Part shown: positions 23,665-61,559 of the stretch, piece after piece
Position numbering within the stretch: position 1 is the stretch's first letter
Layout: the number at the start of each line of letters is the position of its first letter
Assembly (NCBI GenBank): GCA_021292165.1
Contig: CM037878.1
Location: forward strand, 11,896,857-11,960,856
Source of the DNA: Shinisaurus crocodilurus
Taxonomy: Eukaryota; Chordata; Lepidosauria; Squamata; Shinisauridae
Length of the DNA: 64,000 bases
Direction: 5' to 3'
Position numbers and translations under genes: made by a program
The notes under the pieces: model-generated
Database searches by the model: none
What the model was told of the DNA's origin: nothing
What the model saw: the letters and a program-made list of their open reading frames with translations, nothing else

Positions 23665-24899
23665 TGATTGTATGATCTACCTTCTGCCCACCCCTGCTTG
23701 AGGTGACTTCCAGCTTGTTACCTAGTCAAAAATAAGCATGTGTCTAATTTGGAAAGGGTGTCAATAAAAATCCTGGTAACTGAGAATTGGAGTTTCACTC
23801 TATCACTGGACTGAGTAATAGTTCATACTGTGAATCACATAGTATATTACAGGCGAGGCAAAATAAAGGTAAAATAAAATATGGCAGAGAATATGGCTGT
23901 GCAGAAAGGGAGATTTTAATTGAGATGAGGAAACTGTCAGAGGTGCTCTAGCAAAAAAGTTCTTTTGAGATGGATACCAGTCTGTCCTGGTGCTGTCTTC
24001 TTTATTTGGAGAGGAGGGAACAAAATGTGCATGGCTTTAATCTATAACAGTCATTTTGTTTATCCAAGGCAGTGTCCTAAGTGAGCTTAGGACACTATCT
24101 ATAATTTCTCCTCTACAGCACTGTTTTGAAGGCTAAGATAAGAGCAGTTACTGGAATGGATATGCTGATCTGGAGGAGTTGCTGAATGAACGTAAACCTG
24201 GACACAAACTGCATCGGTCCAAAACAGTTGTCTGCAAGGTACAAGTTGTTTAATGATACTCGGGCAGCTACAAAAAGTTTATGTACATGTCAGTTTAAAT
24301 GTCGGCTTCACTCCTTGTACAATGCTGAATAGCTTGGTGCTCTCGGAGCAATCTGGCAATATTAAAATCCCAACTACATATAAACACGGGGGGGGCCACA
24401 ATTCTGCTTGTGTGGGGTGACTATCCCTTGTTCTCTGGTAGGAAGGACCCTCAGTCAGGCTCCCACTTGTACTCTAGTTTGGATATAAAAGAAACAGCAG
24501 TCATTTCTCCCACTATTTCCTAGGTGCAAGTGAGGCACTGCTGTCGCCGCCCTGGCAGCTGCTCTCTGAGGGCTCTGTGGTTGTTCCCTCTGAATGTGGA
24601 AGCCTGAGCATCTTTTGAGCAAAAGAAAGAACGAAATAAATGAAATGATTTTCTATTGGTAGATCTCTAGTTGCAATGTCAGCCAAAAAGAGCCAAAATA
24701 GGGGATCAACATTGTGTTTTCTAAGAGAACTGAGTCCACCACAGCCCCTTTTCAGCACGTGGCCCTGGCAGGTCACCCATAGTTGTGTGTTTTCCACAAA
24801 ATTTTGAATTCGACTATTTTCCTTTGCAGGTGATGGTACTGGAGTAGTTTGTGTCAGATATTTTTCAGTTTGTATCAGAAAAATTGGAGCAGGAAATTG

Positions 24900-25045
24900 G
24901 AGCAACACTCTCCAACCTTGGGTCCCCAGATGTTGCTGGCCTACATCTCCCAGCGTACCCAGCCAGCATGGCTAATGACAAGGGATTCTGGGAGCTGTAG
25001 TCCAGCAACATCTGGGGACCCAAAGTTGGTGAGCCCTGCCCTAGA
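24900..25045. mobile_element. hAT MITE, diverged palindrome
   Basis: Arms CTCCAACCTTGGGTCCCCAG and its imperfect complement near 25005-25040, older than 45382-45512. Confidence 0.7.
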
Positions 25046-25366
25046 GTGTTCAAATTTAGCATGTTTATCTTAGTAAGCCAAACTAAAAAGAAAGTACTAC
25101 ATGTTAATTTTTTCTTCCAATACATCACATGTGTTTAACCTGAAATATTTGTAGAAGTAAAGTACAGTACATGTAATCTGATTTAGATGTTATATTGTGT
25201 AGAATTTTTTATTCTAATATTTGTTAAAATATAAAGACAATTTCAAGTACAAAGGCAGTTTTACTTTGCTTACATTGTTTAAATTTAAGAAAAAAGGTAC
25301 TGAAAACTGTTTACACACTAAAATTTTAGCAATCTGAAGCACTGTGCATGATATGGTGACACAGTG

Positions 25367-25616
25367 AGAGCCAGTGTGGCATAGTGGTGAGAGTGTTGGA
25401 CTGGGACTCGGGAGATCTGGATTCTAGTCCCCGCTCGGCCATGAAACTCACTGGGTGACTTTGGGCCAGTCACTCACTCTCAGCCTCACCTACCTCACAG
25501 GGTTGTTGTGAGGATAAAATGGAGAGGAGGAGGAGAATTATGTAAGCCGCCTTGGGTTCCTTGCAGGAAAAAAGGCGGGGTATAAATATAATAAATAAAT
25601 TAAATAATAAATAAAA
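25367..25616 (+). mobile_element. Sauria-type tRNA SINE, full length
   Basis: tRNA-like head (GTGGCATAGTGGTGAGAGTG and B-box-like GATTCTAGTCCCC), conserved core (GGCCAGTCACTCACTCTCAG; CTCACAGGGTTGTTGTGAGG) and a tail GGCGGGGTATAAATATAATA with (AAAT)n. The Sauria SINE family is known from squamates, which is the best taxonomic clue in the window. Confidence 0.9.
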
Positions 25617-26361
25617 ATCGCTCACCTTTTTATGAGTTCTGCTGTCTTCCGCTGAGGTTGCTGGGGCACCTTCAGTTTTACTGGCAGTCACTACTTATTA
25701 GTTCCATTTCACATTGAGACATATATGTATTTCAATGACATATGTTTTCTTTTACATACCTGCTAGGGACATCACTTGGAAAATATTTAATTACTACAAT
25801 GTTGAAAGTGCCAAGCTTGCCTAATAATGTATTTGCAGCTGGCATCCATTCATTGTTACTAATGAACTAATGACATGGAATTTTTCCCATTTTGGAAAAT
25901 TTTCCACCCCACATCACTGGTCACTCGGCACCAAATGTGGCCCTTAACCTGAAAAGTCTGCCCACCCCTGTTCTAAGCATTTGCTTTTGACTAATGTGTA
26001 ACATCTAGAACAGTATTATATTTTGCCCTGCTCTGTTTGCTTTTCACGGTACTTAAGTGTGTGGTTATGTGGAGACCGCTAGGAAAACAGGCCTTTCCTC
26101 TGAAAAGAGCAGAATTACCGTAGTTAGTTTAGTAGGTTTTTCTGGAAGGAAAGGTGACTGACCGATCTAACATAAATAGGTTGGAGTTCAAGCCCTTATG
26201 CTCTTGTCAACTTCTCATTTATTATGCTCCTACAGTCTTCAAAAAAATATAGATTAAAGTCTGCATCTCACTGAAAGCATACAGTGCACAGGAGTGACTC
26301 CAGCATTTGGATGCACATCCCAATGCAAGGCAGAATTGGCCCGGTTCCCTCTTCCCTGCCC

Positions 26362-26555
26362 CTTAGGCCCAGTTCATACATCATGATAAGCCAGAGTTCC
26401 AGGGGAACCCTGTTTTATCATTTATGAGCAGTGTGGTTGTACAGCAGTTGTTCCTGCTGCATGTGGGAGAGGCTAAGCAAACCGTGCACCTTCTGTCAGT
26501 GGCTTGTTTAGTGTAACGTGTGAACCAGGACCTCTAGCTCGCCTCTACCCCAACA
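26362..26555. mobile_element. possible further relative of the same MITE
   Basis: GGCCCAGTTCATACATCATGA ... GTAACGTGTGAACCAGGACC ends in inverted arrangement; weak. Confidence 0.35.
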
Positions 26556-26791
26556 AGCCAGAGAAATAACCCTTGGTTTGTTCTTAGGTTATTTCTCTGG
26601 CTTGTCAGGGGAGAGACAAAACAGGGTCTCTGGTTTGCATATCGTGCTAAAATGACCAAGGGCGGAAGGTCCGTGGTTCCCGCTTGCAAAGGAGGTCAGG
26701 CAGTCTAATTGAGAAGAATGTTTTGATTTAAATGTCGTTTCTGCAGCACTCTCTGCCTGAGCCTGTAGGTTCTGTGCTGCATTGCTTAAAT

Positions 26792-26869
26792 CAGTGTTCT
26801 CCAACCTTGGGTGGCATGCTGGGAGTTGTAGGCCAAAAGCATCTGGGGACCCAAGGTTGGAGAACACTG
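26792..26869. mobile_element. hAT MITE, internally deleted, 78 bp
   Basis: Same ends as 45382-45512, with most of the left arm missing; perfect 8-bp duplication GCTTAAAT (26784-26791, 26870-26877). Confidence 0.88.
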
Positions 26870-27299
26870 GCTTAAATAGACTGTCATGCTACATATCTTG
26901 ATCTTGATTCTTAACAGACCTTTCTGAGGACAAAGCTTCCTTTTTTTATTCTACAGAACAACTAAGAGCAGTTACGTACTTGGAAACATGAATCTGTCTT
27001 TGTATGGGACAGATCTTGGCAACCGGTTTCCTGAGTCATCCTACTTTGTAATACATTATAGTTTTTTCTAATGTAGCCAATTGTGCCTTACAAGGCTGTT
27101 CTGTGTATGGAGTTGCCAAACTATTGCTTAATCAAGGAGCCTCACAATGCTATCACTCTGTGGCTCTTAATTCTGAGAAACTTCCCTTGCTTTAGGCAGC
27201 CCAATGCACAGCTTAACATTAAATGGTATGACCATAATGATCGGGTCCACAATGTATGTCCAGGCTTAGTAGCCCAAAATTATTCCCACTACCCAGCAA

Positions 27300-28115
27300 G
27301 AATATCATAAAAGTGCCTCAACGTGTACAGAGTGCTGTTCCCTTCCCACACACCAAATGGCAGTCTGTCTTTCCCATAGAATAAAGGAGAAAGGCTAGTA
27401 GCGCAGATGGCATTGTTTCCCATAAGCTTGATTCTCTACAGGGTTTTTTTTTTTTTTTTAAACTAAGCATTACTCCCACTTCCCTGGCAAGCCCCAGCAT
27501 AGCAAGCATTTGTTTTCAAACCTGGGGTTTAAAGGGCTAGCTAGGAGATGGTCTTTCCCTTCCTCGCCTCCAAATAAATCTACTTCATATTTTTCTTCTT
27601 TCCCTGAAGTGGCTCCCCTCTGCTTTCTCCCATCCAGTCAGTCTATCAATTTACTAAGGAATTCTCCCTGTTTTTAAAAAATCTACCTGCAATTGGAATG
27701 AAGTGGCAGGGGGATGTTGACTGAGATGTATTTGGAAGGATTGTATTCTTAACGGTGAGAGGTGGAGGCTGGGGATGCAAAGGTTCTTTAGCAACTGCTA
27801 CTGAGTTCCAGGAGGACGATAGTGTTGGCAGAGTGGAGCAAAAGAGACTTCATGGGGGAAACAGCTTTGCACATGCAGTGGGAGAGGAGTTAAAACACAA
27901 TACTGAGCAGCACCAGAGAGAGATTTAAAATATTGCAGCCAGCATCCCCCTCAGTCTGCCAGTCAGATCTGCAGTATTCCCAGAAAGAGAATGGAGGGGA
28001 AAGGAATCCTTGCTGATGCCATTCAGAACTAGAGAACAGACTCTCCAAAAAAAAGCTACTCTAATTTAGCGACTGTAATACAGCCTACCTCTCTGAGCAT
28101 TCTTGCTCGCCAGAA
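27300..28115 (+). repeat. unclassified interspersed repeat, copy 1
   Basis: Collinear with 60575-61100 over several blocks: AAAGGAGAAAGGCTAGTAG / AGGAGAAGGGCTAATAA, TTTCCCATAAGCTTGATTC / TCCCCATAAGTCTGAATC, AGATCTGCAGTATTCCCAGAAAGAGA (in parts), CTGAGCATTCTTGCTC. No ORF or LTR/TIR signal recognised. Confidence 0.7.
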
Positions 28116-28550
28116 TCAAAGACTTTCTCATCCCTGGCCTGTTGGTTACTGGGTTGAAGGCTGATACTGATATTGCTTCTTTTAACCCTGTGTTTTGGCA
28201 ATGTCCGATAGTTGCCTCTTTTTGGGAGGAGTGTATTATATGGATAAACCTTGTATCGGAAAACTCTTTAATATTTACTCATGTACATGTCCTCTTAACC
28301 TCCAGGAAGCAGGTAGATAATTTAACGCGCAGTCAGTGTAAATGGGTTCTCTGCTCCCTTTTGACAGGTATAAGACTGATATTACAACATTGCAAGGGTA
28401 AACACTCAGCTCTTATGATGCAGTGGATTGAGGGCCTAACAGTACTTTCCACATTTGAATGGGTAGCTTATAGACGCTACTTGCGAATGGATACTTACAT
28501 GGATATTTGGTTTGCTTTTGTTTATGTATGATTCTTAGCCATATTTTTGC
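28095..28550 (+). mobile_element. L1 ORF2 C-terminal remnant
   Basis: An open reading of about 140 codons (28103-28531) with FWQCPIVASFWEE, KWVLCSLLTGIRLILQHCK and MMQWIEGLTVLSTFEWVAYR, which resembles the Cys-containing C-terminus of L1 ORF2. The reverse transcriptase is absent. A (CT)n tract follows at 28554-28585. Confidence 0.55.
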
Positions 28551-28552
28551 GT

Positions 28553-28553
<1 letters not shown>

Positions 28554-28585
<32 letters not shown>
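28554..28585 (+). repeat. (CT)n microsatellite
   Basis: CTCTCT run after the L1 ORF2 remnant. Confidence 0.95.
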
Positions 28586-28587
<2 letters not shown>

Positions 28588-29248
28588 ATATGCATGCATT
28601 GGAATCTATTAGCTCCTCTCTTTGATGGCTTGGAAGGAAGCGACCTATTATCTGCTTGTGAGAACCATCTTAACTCCTATGCTTACTGCCAAGATAAATT
28701 AAAACTGCAGGTTGTTTCTGCCCTTGCACAGCTTGGAGAGTTGATAGCTGGGGGCCATGCCATGTTGGAGCAATGTGGGCATGGCTCTGATACAACTAAT
28801 GTGATGTAGTTGCACAGCAGATTGTCCAAATAGTGGGTGAAACATGAGAATTGTTGACCTTGAGGAAGCAAATACAGCTTGCTTCTAGTTGAGAACCCTC
28901 ATTACCTCTGGCCTTCCCTGCAGAGCCTGGGGAAGCACAGAGACTTTACAGGTTCCAGTGGGAATCGCCCAGCAGGGTGGTTCTAGATATCTTTCCTGCT
29001 TTTTCAGGATGGATTTTGGTGGACAAGAGACTCTTGAGTGGTGGAGTGGCTTGTGCTTCTTGTGACTTAACTTCAAGGGTTGGTTTTGCAGGGCTTCAAA
29101 TTGGTTTTGCAAGGTTGATATTGAAGCTAGACCCATATAGGCAGAAATGAAATCAGTCAACTACATTTCTGCAAATCAGGTCGCTTTTTTTTTTTTTGTA
29201 GAGAACACAAACACACCGATTCAATAGGATGTTTGTCTTGATCATAGG

Positions 29249-29393
29249 CAGTGCTTTTTTTCTGGAGAAAAAGGTACCGGAACTCTTGGATTACATTTCC
29301 TCGGGAGTAGATGGCGATTAAATTGTAATGCAATTAATAGAAGAAAAGGTGCTGGAACTCAGTTCGGTGAGTTCCACCAGAAAAAAAGCCCTG
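29249..29393. mobile_element. hAT MITE, 145 bp, with perfect 8-bp target duplication
   Basis: Ends CAGTGCTTTTTTTCTGG and CCAGAAAAAAAGCCCTG; flanked on both sides by ATCATAGG (29241-29248, 29394-29401). An 8-bp duplication with CAGTG/CAGGG ends is typical of hAT elements. Confidence 0.9.
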
Positions 29394-30191
29394 ATCATAG
29401 GTCATAACAAAAGATCTTATTGGACCCCCTCATTAAATATCTATCTAAAATTATTTGAAGGTCACCTTAAAGGATGGAGCCCTCCCAAGGTGGTATACAA
29501 GATAAAAGCCATACAAAGTGGATATGATTTTTTAAAAATCCATTAATATATTTTTTTAATAACATCCATAAGGACAGATTGCCAATTAAAATATTAAATA
29601 TTAGAGCGCCACATGGCTCAATAGGGGATGAGAACCAGCACCTCCCAAACTAGTGTTGCTTATTAGGCCATGAATAGATACAGTATTAGAACTTGGGTGT
29701 CTGTGAACTTCAGCCGGCATTGGTAACCAGCCAAAACTTAAGTTAGCCATGACTCTGTCACATGTTCATCACCATGCTGAACTGGGAGGTACCTGCTTGT
29801 TTCCAAGGTTGGGGACAGTCTCCCCATCCCCAGATGTAAGCTCAGGACAAGAACAGAGGACTGTTGTACCATGCTTGGGAGATGCTCTCAAAAGTAGTTT
29901 ATGCTCAGCACACTAGTGTTGCGAAGAGCAGGCCATACTCTTAGGGGTACAGAGAATCTTATAGCAAGTGGATTTGTGGACCCCTGTGTGGATCTCTGCA
30001 TGTCATGGACTTGATGTGGTGGTGAGGGATAGGGAAACTATGTGAACATTGAGTTGTTTGGATTAGAAGTGTAAGGACTTGTGTTTTCCATGTTGTAGAA
30101 AGAGCAGTGTCCAAGAATGTTCTTGATCTGCTAAAATGGAAATTACTAAATGAACTCCCTCTCCTGTATCTGTAGATCTGATCTAAGCACC

Positions 30192-30209
30192 ATGGAAAAG
30201 GAAGACTAA
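30192..30209 (+). promoter_or_regulatory. upstream ORF in the AP2M1 leader (MEKED-stop)
   Basis: ATG GAA AAG GAA GAC TAA sits in the sequence AGCACCATGG, which has A at -3 and G at +4 and is a better Kozak match than the main start (TTCAACATGA). The stop ends 9 bases before the AP2M1 ATG, so a ribosome that uses it has almost no distance to reinitiate. Repression is inferred, not shown. Confidence 0.6.
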
Positions 30210-30218
30210 GATTTCAAC

Positions 30219-56136
<25,918 letters not shown>

Positions 56137-57110
56137 CCCTGTGCAGCCAGCTGGCTCCCTCCTCCCCAGCCTCCCTTGGTCTCTAAGTACAATTGAAGAG
56201 TATCTCTCTGGTCCCTCCTCTGTTCAGAGGCTGGAAGCGAGACTCCTGCAGCTCCTCTCTGAAAAAAGGACACTGGTGCCTGCTCTGGTTTCAGTTCCTG
56301 CTGGAGTTGCCGCGGAGGTCAGGCGGCCAAAGAGCCTGCTTCACGTCCTGCTTCTGTCCCAGGGTATAAAAGGGCCAGTCTAACCACCATCCCCCCTTGT
56401 GGTCATTCTAGGGAACATCCACCATGTGATAAAACCCCTCCTCTTCTGTTGTCACTACTTTCATCATATCCTAGTATTTTTGGAAGTTCTTGTGCATATG
56501 TACTCGTAGAATAGGCCTGAAAACCATAGACTGGACAAACCTTGAGTTAATTCTGGCTCCCGTACTTGCTATTGCTGTTGTGATTGTTGCTCTGCAGCAA
56601 GAGTGGGGCTCCCCGTTCCCCCTCCGCTGCCCCCCCCTCTTTGTTTTCTTCTGCAGTGTCTTTGGTATGGAGTCCTGCTCTAGGAAGGTTTGTGACCAAA
56701 AAGGCCGAGAGTTGGCGTCTCCTCCTTTCTGGGTTGGGGGAGGGGTGGGCGGGCAGCACAACATTTCAGAGCCTTGGAGGGCAAGGTCCTTGGAGCACTG
56801 AAAATAGCTGACAAAGCCAGCACCTTCTCTTCCCCCTCCCCACAAAAGGACAGACCCATGAGGACAGGCTGATCTATAGGATTTGTCCTCTAATTTGGAA
56901 TTAGCCAGTAAGTCATTCCTCTTCTACATTCTCCCCCCCCCCCCTTTCTTTTGCCCAATCAGCTCATGCTTTCATCTACCAAAAGCTTTGGGTCATTAGA
57001 AATGCTGCTGCAACCCACAATCCTCTGCTTCTGATAGTGTGGTCCTCCCATTTTGTACACTTGTGATTTGTCCAGTTCTAAATCCAATAAAGTATGTAGA
57101 ACCAGCTGGT
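56137..57110 (+). other. AP2M1: AP2M1 3'UTR
   Basis: Unique, repeat-poor sequence from the stop codon to an AATAAA at 57086-57091, with cleavage expected 10-30 bases later. No other canonical AATAAA is seen in it. The ORFs overlapping it on both strands are chance openings in GC-rich sequence. Confidence 0.8.
57086..57091 (+). terminator. AP2M1 polyadenylation signal
   Basis: AATAAA followed by a GT-rich stretch (GTATGTAG; TGGTTTGTGAGTGG), about 950 bases after the stop. Confidence 0.8.
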
Positions 57111-57296
57111 TTGTGAGTGGTACTCTTAATGAAGGAGGCCTGGGCCAGAGGTGTCGCCCGAGTCCAGCCATCTCATCTTTTACCCTAAAAACAAGTAAGG
57201 GGCAAAAGTAACATACTCTGCACCTACATGTGATAACCGGATGGTTGCCTGGTGTTAATAATCAAACCAGCCTTAAACACTTCAGCTACAAACCTA

Positions 57297-59641
57297 TGTT
57301 TTCAGTAGATCAGCAAGCGTTTCTGACTCTGAATTGTTTGACAATTCAGTTTGGGGTCCCATCTCCCCACCCCAAAACTTAGGCTGTTAGAATCTCTGAT
57401 CTGTAGTACCTCAGTTGTAGATCTGTACGTACGTATTTATGAAAATCATTCCAGACTTCAGTATGGCTCATGCCACGCAGTAAGCTACTGACTGCCTCCT
57501 AGCCACCATTTTGCACCAGGTTCCACCCATCACCCAGCCACTGCTTTGTATCTGGCTCTGGCTGGTGGGTCTCAGGGTTTTAGTTTTAAATTTAAAAAAA
57601 AAAGAATCAAAGAAGGTATCAGAAGCCTGAAGTATTCCAACACTGGGCTACAGCAATGGTGACTCCAGCTTTAAGTACTAACTTAAATTCCTACAGTTCT
57701 TTTCAGAAGATTCTGTACTTAGTTGGGAATGCTGCACAATATTCTAGTCTGCCATCTATCCAGATTCTTGTTTGAGTGTTAGATGTCTTAGATGCTACCA
57801 CGTAAGGAAATATTTGACTACTTCTGAATTAGATATTTTTGCCACATGCCGCAATCACCTGAACAGTTCAATATAATAAAATAGCATACAATTACATTTC
57901 TACCTTATAAAAAAAAAAAGCTGCAGCATGGCAGTGGAACAGAATGCTTGGATTGGGTTTATTGAACCGGTATGCAATTACCTGGAAAGTCTAAACTCCA
58001 CTGCCTAGTGTCCCTGATCATCATCAGGCGATCACTCGTGACCGAGTAAGATTGTCTTCCAGGATAAAAGGAGGAAATTCTAAAGAAAAATTGTGTAGAC
58101 TCTAGCGATGGGTCCGTAAGTGACTGTGGAGGCCAATTCTGGATCACACAGCTTCCCACAGTGAGGACACAGGTTACCAGATGGAAGATGGTCCTGTAAA
58201 GGATTTGTTTGACGTGCTTTTCGCTTAGCACGTTTCTCCCTTTCACCTTGCACTCGGGCTTCTTCAAAGTCCATGGAACCTTTGTGAAAGGCCAACCTCC
58301 ATTTAGATCGTTCATGGGCCAGAGCTTCCCAGTTTTCGATGTTCATATTGCATTTTTTTAGATTAGCTTTATGAACATCTTTAAACCTCTAATATTGACC
58401 ACCGATATTCCACTTTCCATCTTTGAGTTGGGAATAAAGTAACTGCTTTGGGAGACGGCAGTCAGGCATTCGAACAACATGACCGGTCCACTGAAGTTGG
58501 CGTTGAAGGATCATTTTTTCAACGCTAGTAGTCTTTGCTTCTTCCAGTACACTGACATTTGTTCGCCTATCTTCCCAAGTGATTCGCAGGATTTTCCAGA
58601 GGCAACGTTGATGAAATCTTTCAAGGAGGTGGAAATGACGTTTATAGATAGATCATGTTTCACAGGCATACAATAAAGTTGTTATACAATGGCTTCATAA
58701 ACCAGTGTTTTGGTCTTCTTACAGATATCCCGATCCTCGAACACTATGTTTCATTCGAGAAAATGCGGCACTTGCAGAGCTCAAACGATCACTGTTGATG
58801 TTAGCTGTAACAGAAAGATAGCTGCCAAGATAGAGAAAATGATCGACATTTTCCAGTATTGTCCCGCCAAGCTGGATAGATGGCATCACCAAAGGGTTAA
58901 CTTGAACTTGCTGATGAAGCACTTGCTGATAAAGCACTTTTGTTTTTTTGATGTTAAGTGAGAGACCCAAGTTTTTCGTATGCTTCTGCAAAAGCATTTA
59001 GGATAGTTTGGAGATCATCCTCTGAATGTGCGGAGACCACATTATCATCAGCATACTGGAGTTCCACAACAGAGGTTGTAATTACTTTTTGCTTTTAGCC
59101 TACTGAGATTAAAAAGCTTTCCATCCGTTAGATATATAATTCCCACACCAGTGGGAAGCTTCCCCTCGACAAGATGTAAAATCATGGCGATGAAAATAGC
59201 AAATAATGTTGGGGCGATAACGCATCCCTGTTTAACACCTGATCCCACTTTAAATGGAGCACCATGAGAGCCGTTGTCCAAAACCGTTGCCGTCACGTTG
59301 TCATGGAGAAGTTGCAAGATATTCACAAATTTATTGGGGCATCCAATTTTCATACAGATAGTCCAGAGAGCTGTTTGGTCTACAGTATCAAAGGCCTTAG
59401 CCAAACCAATAAATGCCATGTAAAGGGGTTGATTTTGCTCCCGGCATTTTTCTTGGAGCTGACGTGCAGTAAAAATGTCTACTGTCCCTCTAGAAGGGCG
59501 GAAACCATATTGAGATTCGGGGAGGATCTCTTCTGAAATAGATAGAAGATGGTTTGTGAGAATCCTAGCAAATATTTTACCTGTGGTAGCTGAGAGAGAT
59601 GCCCCGATAGTTTCCACAGTCTCTTCTATCACCCTTCTTAA
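57297..59641 (-). repeat. right arm of inverted duplication (partner 21314-23664)
   Basis: Reverse-complement copy of the left arm. It begins about 190 bases after the AP2M1 polyadenylation site and ends abruptly at a G-rich stretch (59643 onward), where the left arm continues further into the LINE. The spacer between arms is 33.6 kb and contains every AP2M1 coding exon. Confidence 0.85.
58005..59641 (-). mobile_element. second copy of the same LINE (antisense)
   Basis: The 5'-truncated copy in the right arm. Reverse transcriptase blocks ARQLQEKCREQNQPLY and GVKQGC are readable on the minus strand between about 59100 and 59640. The copy has an 18-base internal duplication near 58905-58945, frameshifts, and a frameshifted zinc finger near 58140. 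The 3' (TGA)n end is at about 58010-58030. Confidence 0.85.
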
Positions 59642-59904
59642 AGTGGGGGGGAGGGGGCTGTCCAGTGGGTGAAAATGCCCCCTGGGCCGCCTGCAGTTGC
59701 CCACCCCGGCATAAAGGTTCAAGCCAATATGGTTATTAGGACAGCACTCCTAGTAGCAAATCCTTCTAATGGAAGTTTGAGGTGTGGAGTAGTGCAAGTC
59801 AAGAGGGTGTGGATCATTCTGCTGGGGTCTGGCATAGCATGGCAGTTCAGCCTCGTCAGCTATTGTGTCCCTAAAGACGGAGCGCTCCTCCCTACATCAC
59901 CATA

Positions 59905-60151
59905 CAGTCATGCCTTGGATTGAGAGCCTAATTCGTTCCGGAAACGTGCTTGGAATCCAAAACACTTACATCAAAACGAAATTCCCCCAAAAAAATTTGT
60001 AAGAGATTTTTAATTTAAGCCGTACTACAGTACTTGTATTGCAAGACGTCGCTTGTATATCAAGTCAATTTTTTAAAAATCAATATTTTAAAATTTGCTT
60101 GTTTTGCAAAACGCTCTCCAACCAAGTTACTTGCAATCCAAGGTATTACTG
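59905..60151 (-). mobile_element. Tc1/mariner-type MITE, 247 bp, copy 2
   Basis: Reverse-oriented copy of 18730-18979, flanked by TA (59903-59904, 60152-60153). Outside flanks are unrelated, so it is a separate insertion. Confidence 0.8.
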
Positions 60152-60389
60152 TACTACTTATTTTTCCTTTGTTGCTGGATGTGGAAGACTGGGTCATACT
60201 TGCAGATAAATTAAGAAAAACACCTATTGATGCTGCATGCAGTGGAGTGATTTGTTTCTGTTGCCCAGCTGCCTTGACAACATATCCCAAGTCAAGTCAT
60301 AGTTAATCCACAGTTGGAAGGTCTGACTACATTGTATTCCAATCCAATGTTCATATTCTACACTTAGTGCAAGAATTGCCATCCTTAAG

Positions 60390-60450
60390 AGTGATGCAGA
60401 GTTGTTAACCACCCAGAGAGCTTTGGCTGTTGGGAGATATAGAAATGAAA
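60390..60450 (+). mobile_element. L2/CR1-like LINE 3' tail
   Basis: ACCACCCAGAGAGCTTTGGC TGTTGGG then (GAAATG)n; short copy of the same tail. Confidence 0.65.
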
Positions 60451-60574
60451 TGAAAATGAAATTAGAATTCTTCAACCCTGCCTGCCCACCCCCTAAATGC
60501 CCTCAAGAGCATTTGTAATAGAATACAGGGTCCACAGATTGACTGTATTTAGTAGCCAAACATTTTCTAGTTCT

Positions 60575-61105
60575 TTCCAGGAAGGATATAGTGAAGTGCC
60601 TCTGAACACATGCAGAGTATCTCTCCCTTTTTGTCCAGCAAGTGGCAGCCTGTTCCACAGAATTCAGGAGAAGGGCTAATAATGTTGCCATTGTTCCCCA
60701 TAAGTCTGAATCCCCTCCAGATCTCTCTTGAAAGCTAAACATTGACACACACGCACACACCCCACTTCCCTTGCACGCTATAGTAGAGCAAGCATCTGTT
60801 TAAGCCGCTGCTGCTGAGTTCCAGGTGGAGCATAGTGCTGCCAGAAGGGAGCAAGAGTCTGCCTGGGGGAAATGGCTTTGCACATGGAGAGAGGAAGCTA
60901 AAATACTACTGATGGCACCCAAGAGAGATTGAAAATGTCGTGGCTAGCACCCCACGCCTTCAGCCCACCAATCAGATCTGCAGTATTCCCAGAAAGAGAT
61001 GGGAGAGGAAAAGGGAAGAAATCCATGATGATGCTAGTCAGAACTAGAAAAGAGACTGTAATGCAACCCCCCTCCCTGAGCATTCTTGCTCATCAGTCAA
61101 AGATT
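60575..61105 (+). repeat. unclassified interspersed repeat, copy 2
   Basis: Same orientation as copy 1, shorter by about 280 bases in the middle. Blocks listed under copy 1. Confidence 0.7.
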
Positions 61106-61164
61106 TCAGTCTTATTTGGGCACAAGCAGGCAACACAGACACCGTAGGGCTGTGTGTTTAGCCC

Positions 61165-61376
61165 TGCCCCTAAGGTGGTATGGTTCCTCCTGGCCCTTCA
61201 TATGTTTAGGGATAATTTCAGCAGGAAACCTGTTCTGTCCTTGCAAGTTCCCTGTGCAATGTAGAACCACGGTGTGAATTGCGTGGCATCCTCCACAGAT
61301 AAGAAAAGGTGCCCTGCTGCAGAAGTTATCCCTAAATATGTGAGGGGCTGGAAGGGGCCACATGCTTTAGGGGATG
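61165..61376. mobile_element. MITE with CCCCTAAGG / CCTAAAGC-type ends
   Basis: Left GCCCCTAAGGTGGTATGG and ATATGTTTAGGGATAA; right TTATCCCTAAATATGTGAGG and CACATGCTTTAGGGG. Imperfect inverted repeats of about 50 bases. Confidence 0.55.
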
Positions 61377-61559
61377 AGGCTGAACTCTCAGTCCCACAGT
61401 CCCTTGTACTTGCGTTGCTCTTTCACGCAAGTAACGGATGAACAGGGCTTTTCTTCCCTCCACACCGGCCTGTTGGCAGGTAGGTTTGTTGAATGCTGGT
61501 TAAATACATTTTTGTGCTTCAAGGCGGCCCGTTCTCACATAACTGGCTGTAAAGGCAGT

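Noticed and set aside
28103..28531. A 142-codon open frame as a host gene
   Set aside because: It resembles the C-terminus of L1 ORF2, is followed by a simple repeat, and has no supporting splice sites.
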